DNA of 64,000 bases from Udeniomyces pyricola. Its lineage: Eukaryota > Basidiomycota > Tremellomycetes > Cystofilobasidiales > Mrakiaceae. This document shows, piece by piece, positions 63,726 to 64,000 of the stretch; within the stretch, counting starts at the first letter, position 1; each line of letters begins with the position of its first letter. The notes under the pieces were generated by a model. That model ran no database searches. It was given only the letters and a program-made list of their open reading frames with translations, and was not told the DNA's origin. Position numbers and translations under genes: made by a program. The stretch is from positions 1-64,000 of the forward strand of contig BCIK01000022.1 in assembly GCA_039545295.1 (NCBI GenBank), in the 5' to 3' direction.

Positions 63726-64000
63726 TGCATGGCTTGTTTTTTCTTTTTTTTTTCTTCTTCTTTTTTTTTCCCTTTAGTTCATTATGCACGGCCCGTTCGG
63801 GACTCCTTGACTCCATGAAGTCAAGCAAGTAGCCGTAATCTAACGCATATCAACGGCATCCTTTTGCAAAATCAAGATACAGTCACATTTCTGGTTTTGG
63901 TCCAAGGAAGCATATACATCTAAGCGTCTGTGAACCGCAAGAGTAACGAACGAAGCAGAGTGGATCCGAGGCAGAGGATGCGAAGAGATTGCAAGACATA
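63726..64000. other. 3' flank of CLASP gene
   Basis: T-rich tract at 63737-63775, probably the CLASP 3' untranslated region. I see no start of a further gene before the window ends. Confidence 0.4.

Overview
This window is nuclear DNA from an intron-rich fungus, most likely a basidiomycete yeast. Almost every recognisable protein is split by several short introns (about 40-120 bases, GT...AG), neighbouring genes lie 0.25-1 kb apart on both strands, and the families are fungal or basidiomycete in style: fungal tRNA ligase, division I chitin synthase, a cysteine-rich metallothionein, a triple-START protein and a Vezatin/Inp2-like protein. A Tremellomycete-like host is my best guess, but nothing here proves it. 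Coordinates given for a CDS span first to last coding base, introns included. I predicted splice sites by eye from protein homology and GT/AG signals.

Layout, left to right. The first ~2.2 kb is a decayed, internally deleted Ty3/Gypsy retrotransposon on the + strand. It is followed by a Rheb GTPase (-), an EFM6-type lysine methyltransferase (-), a conserved ankyrin-like protein (-), eIF3k (+), a Vezatin/Inp2-like membrane protein (-) and a stomatin (-). A long empty intergenic stretch then leads to a protein of about 1,900 residues with three START domains and a C-terminal membrane segment (+). Next come a FAF1-like ribosome-assembly factor (-) and the tRNA ligase TRL1 (+), which share a short divergent promoter. 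SNF7 (-), a chitin synthase (-), a spliced metallothionein (+), a Ser/Thr-rich single-pass membrane protein (-), mitochondrial aspartyl-tRNA synthetase (-) and nicotinate phosphoribosyltransferase (+) follow. The right part holds riboflavin kinase (-), a tiny RPA14-like ORF (+), RPB12 (-), a Ser-rich GPI-type protein (+), ribosomal protein eL37 (+), inositol polyphosphate multikinase (-) and a CLASP/Stu1 protein (+).

Most genes are unrelated housekeeping genes rather than a pathway cluster. Themes that recur are ribosome and RNA metabolism (eIF3k, FAF1, TRL1, eL37, RPB12, RPA14-like), the cell surface (chitin synthase, Ser/Thr-rich sensor-like protein, GPI protein) and membrane or lipid traffic (SNF7, triple-START, stomatin, Inp2-like).

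The most interesting observations are: a predicted 2-nucleotide coding exon in RPB12; a 21-cysteine metallothionein built of three 7-Cys modules, two of them cut by introns at the same place; the triple-START membrane protein; micro-exons in eL37; a FAF1 with an added glycine-arginine tail; and very long poly(C)/poly(G) tracts.
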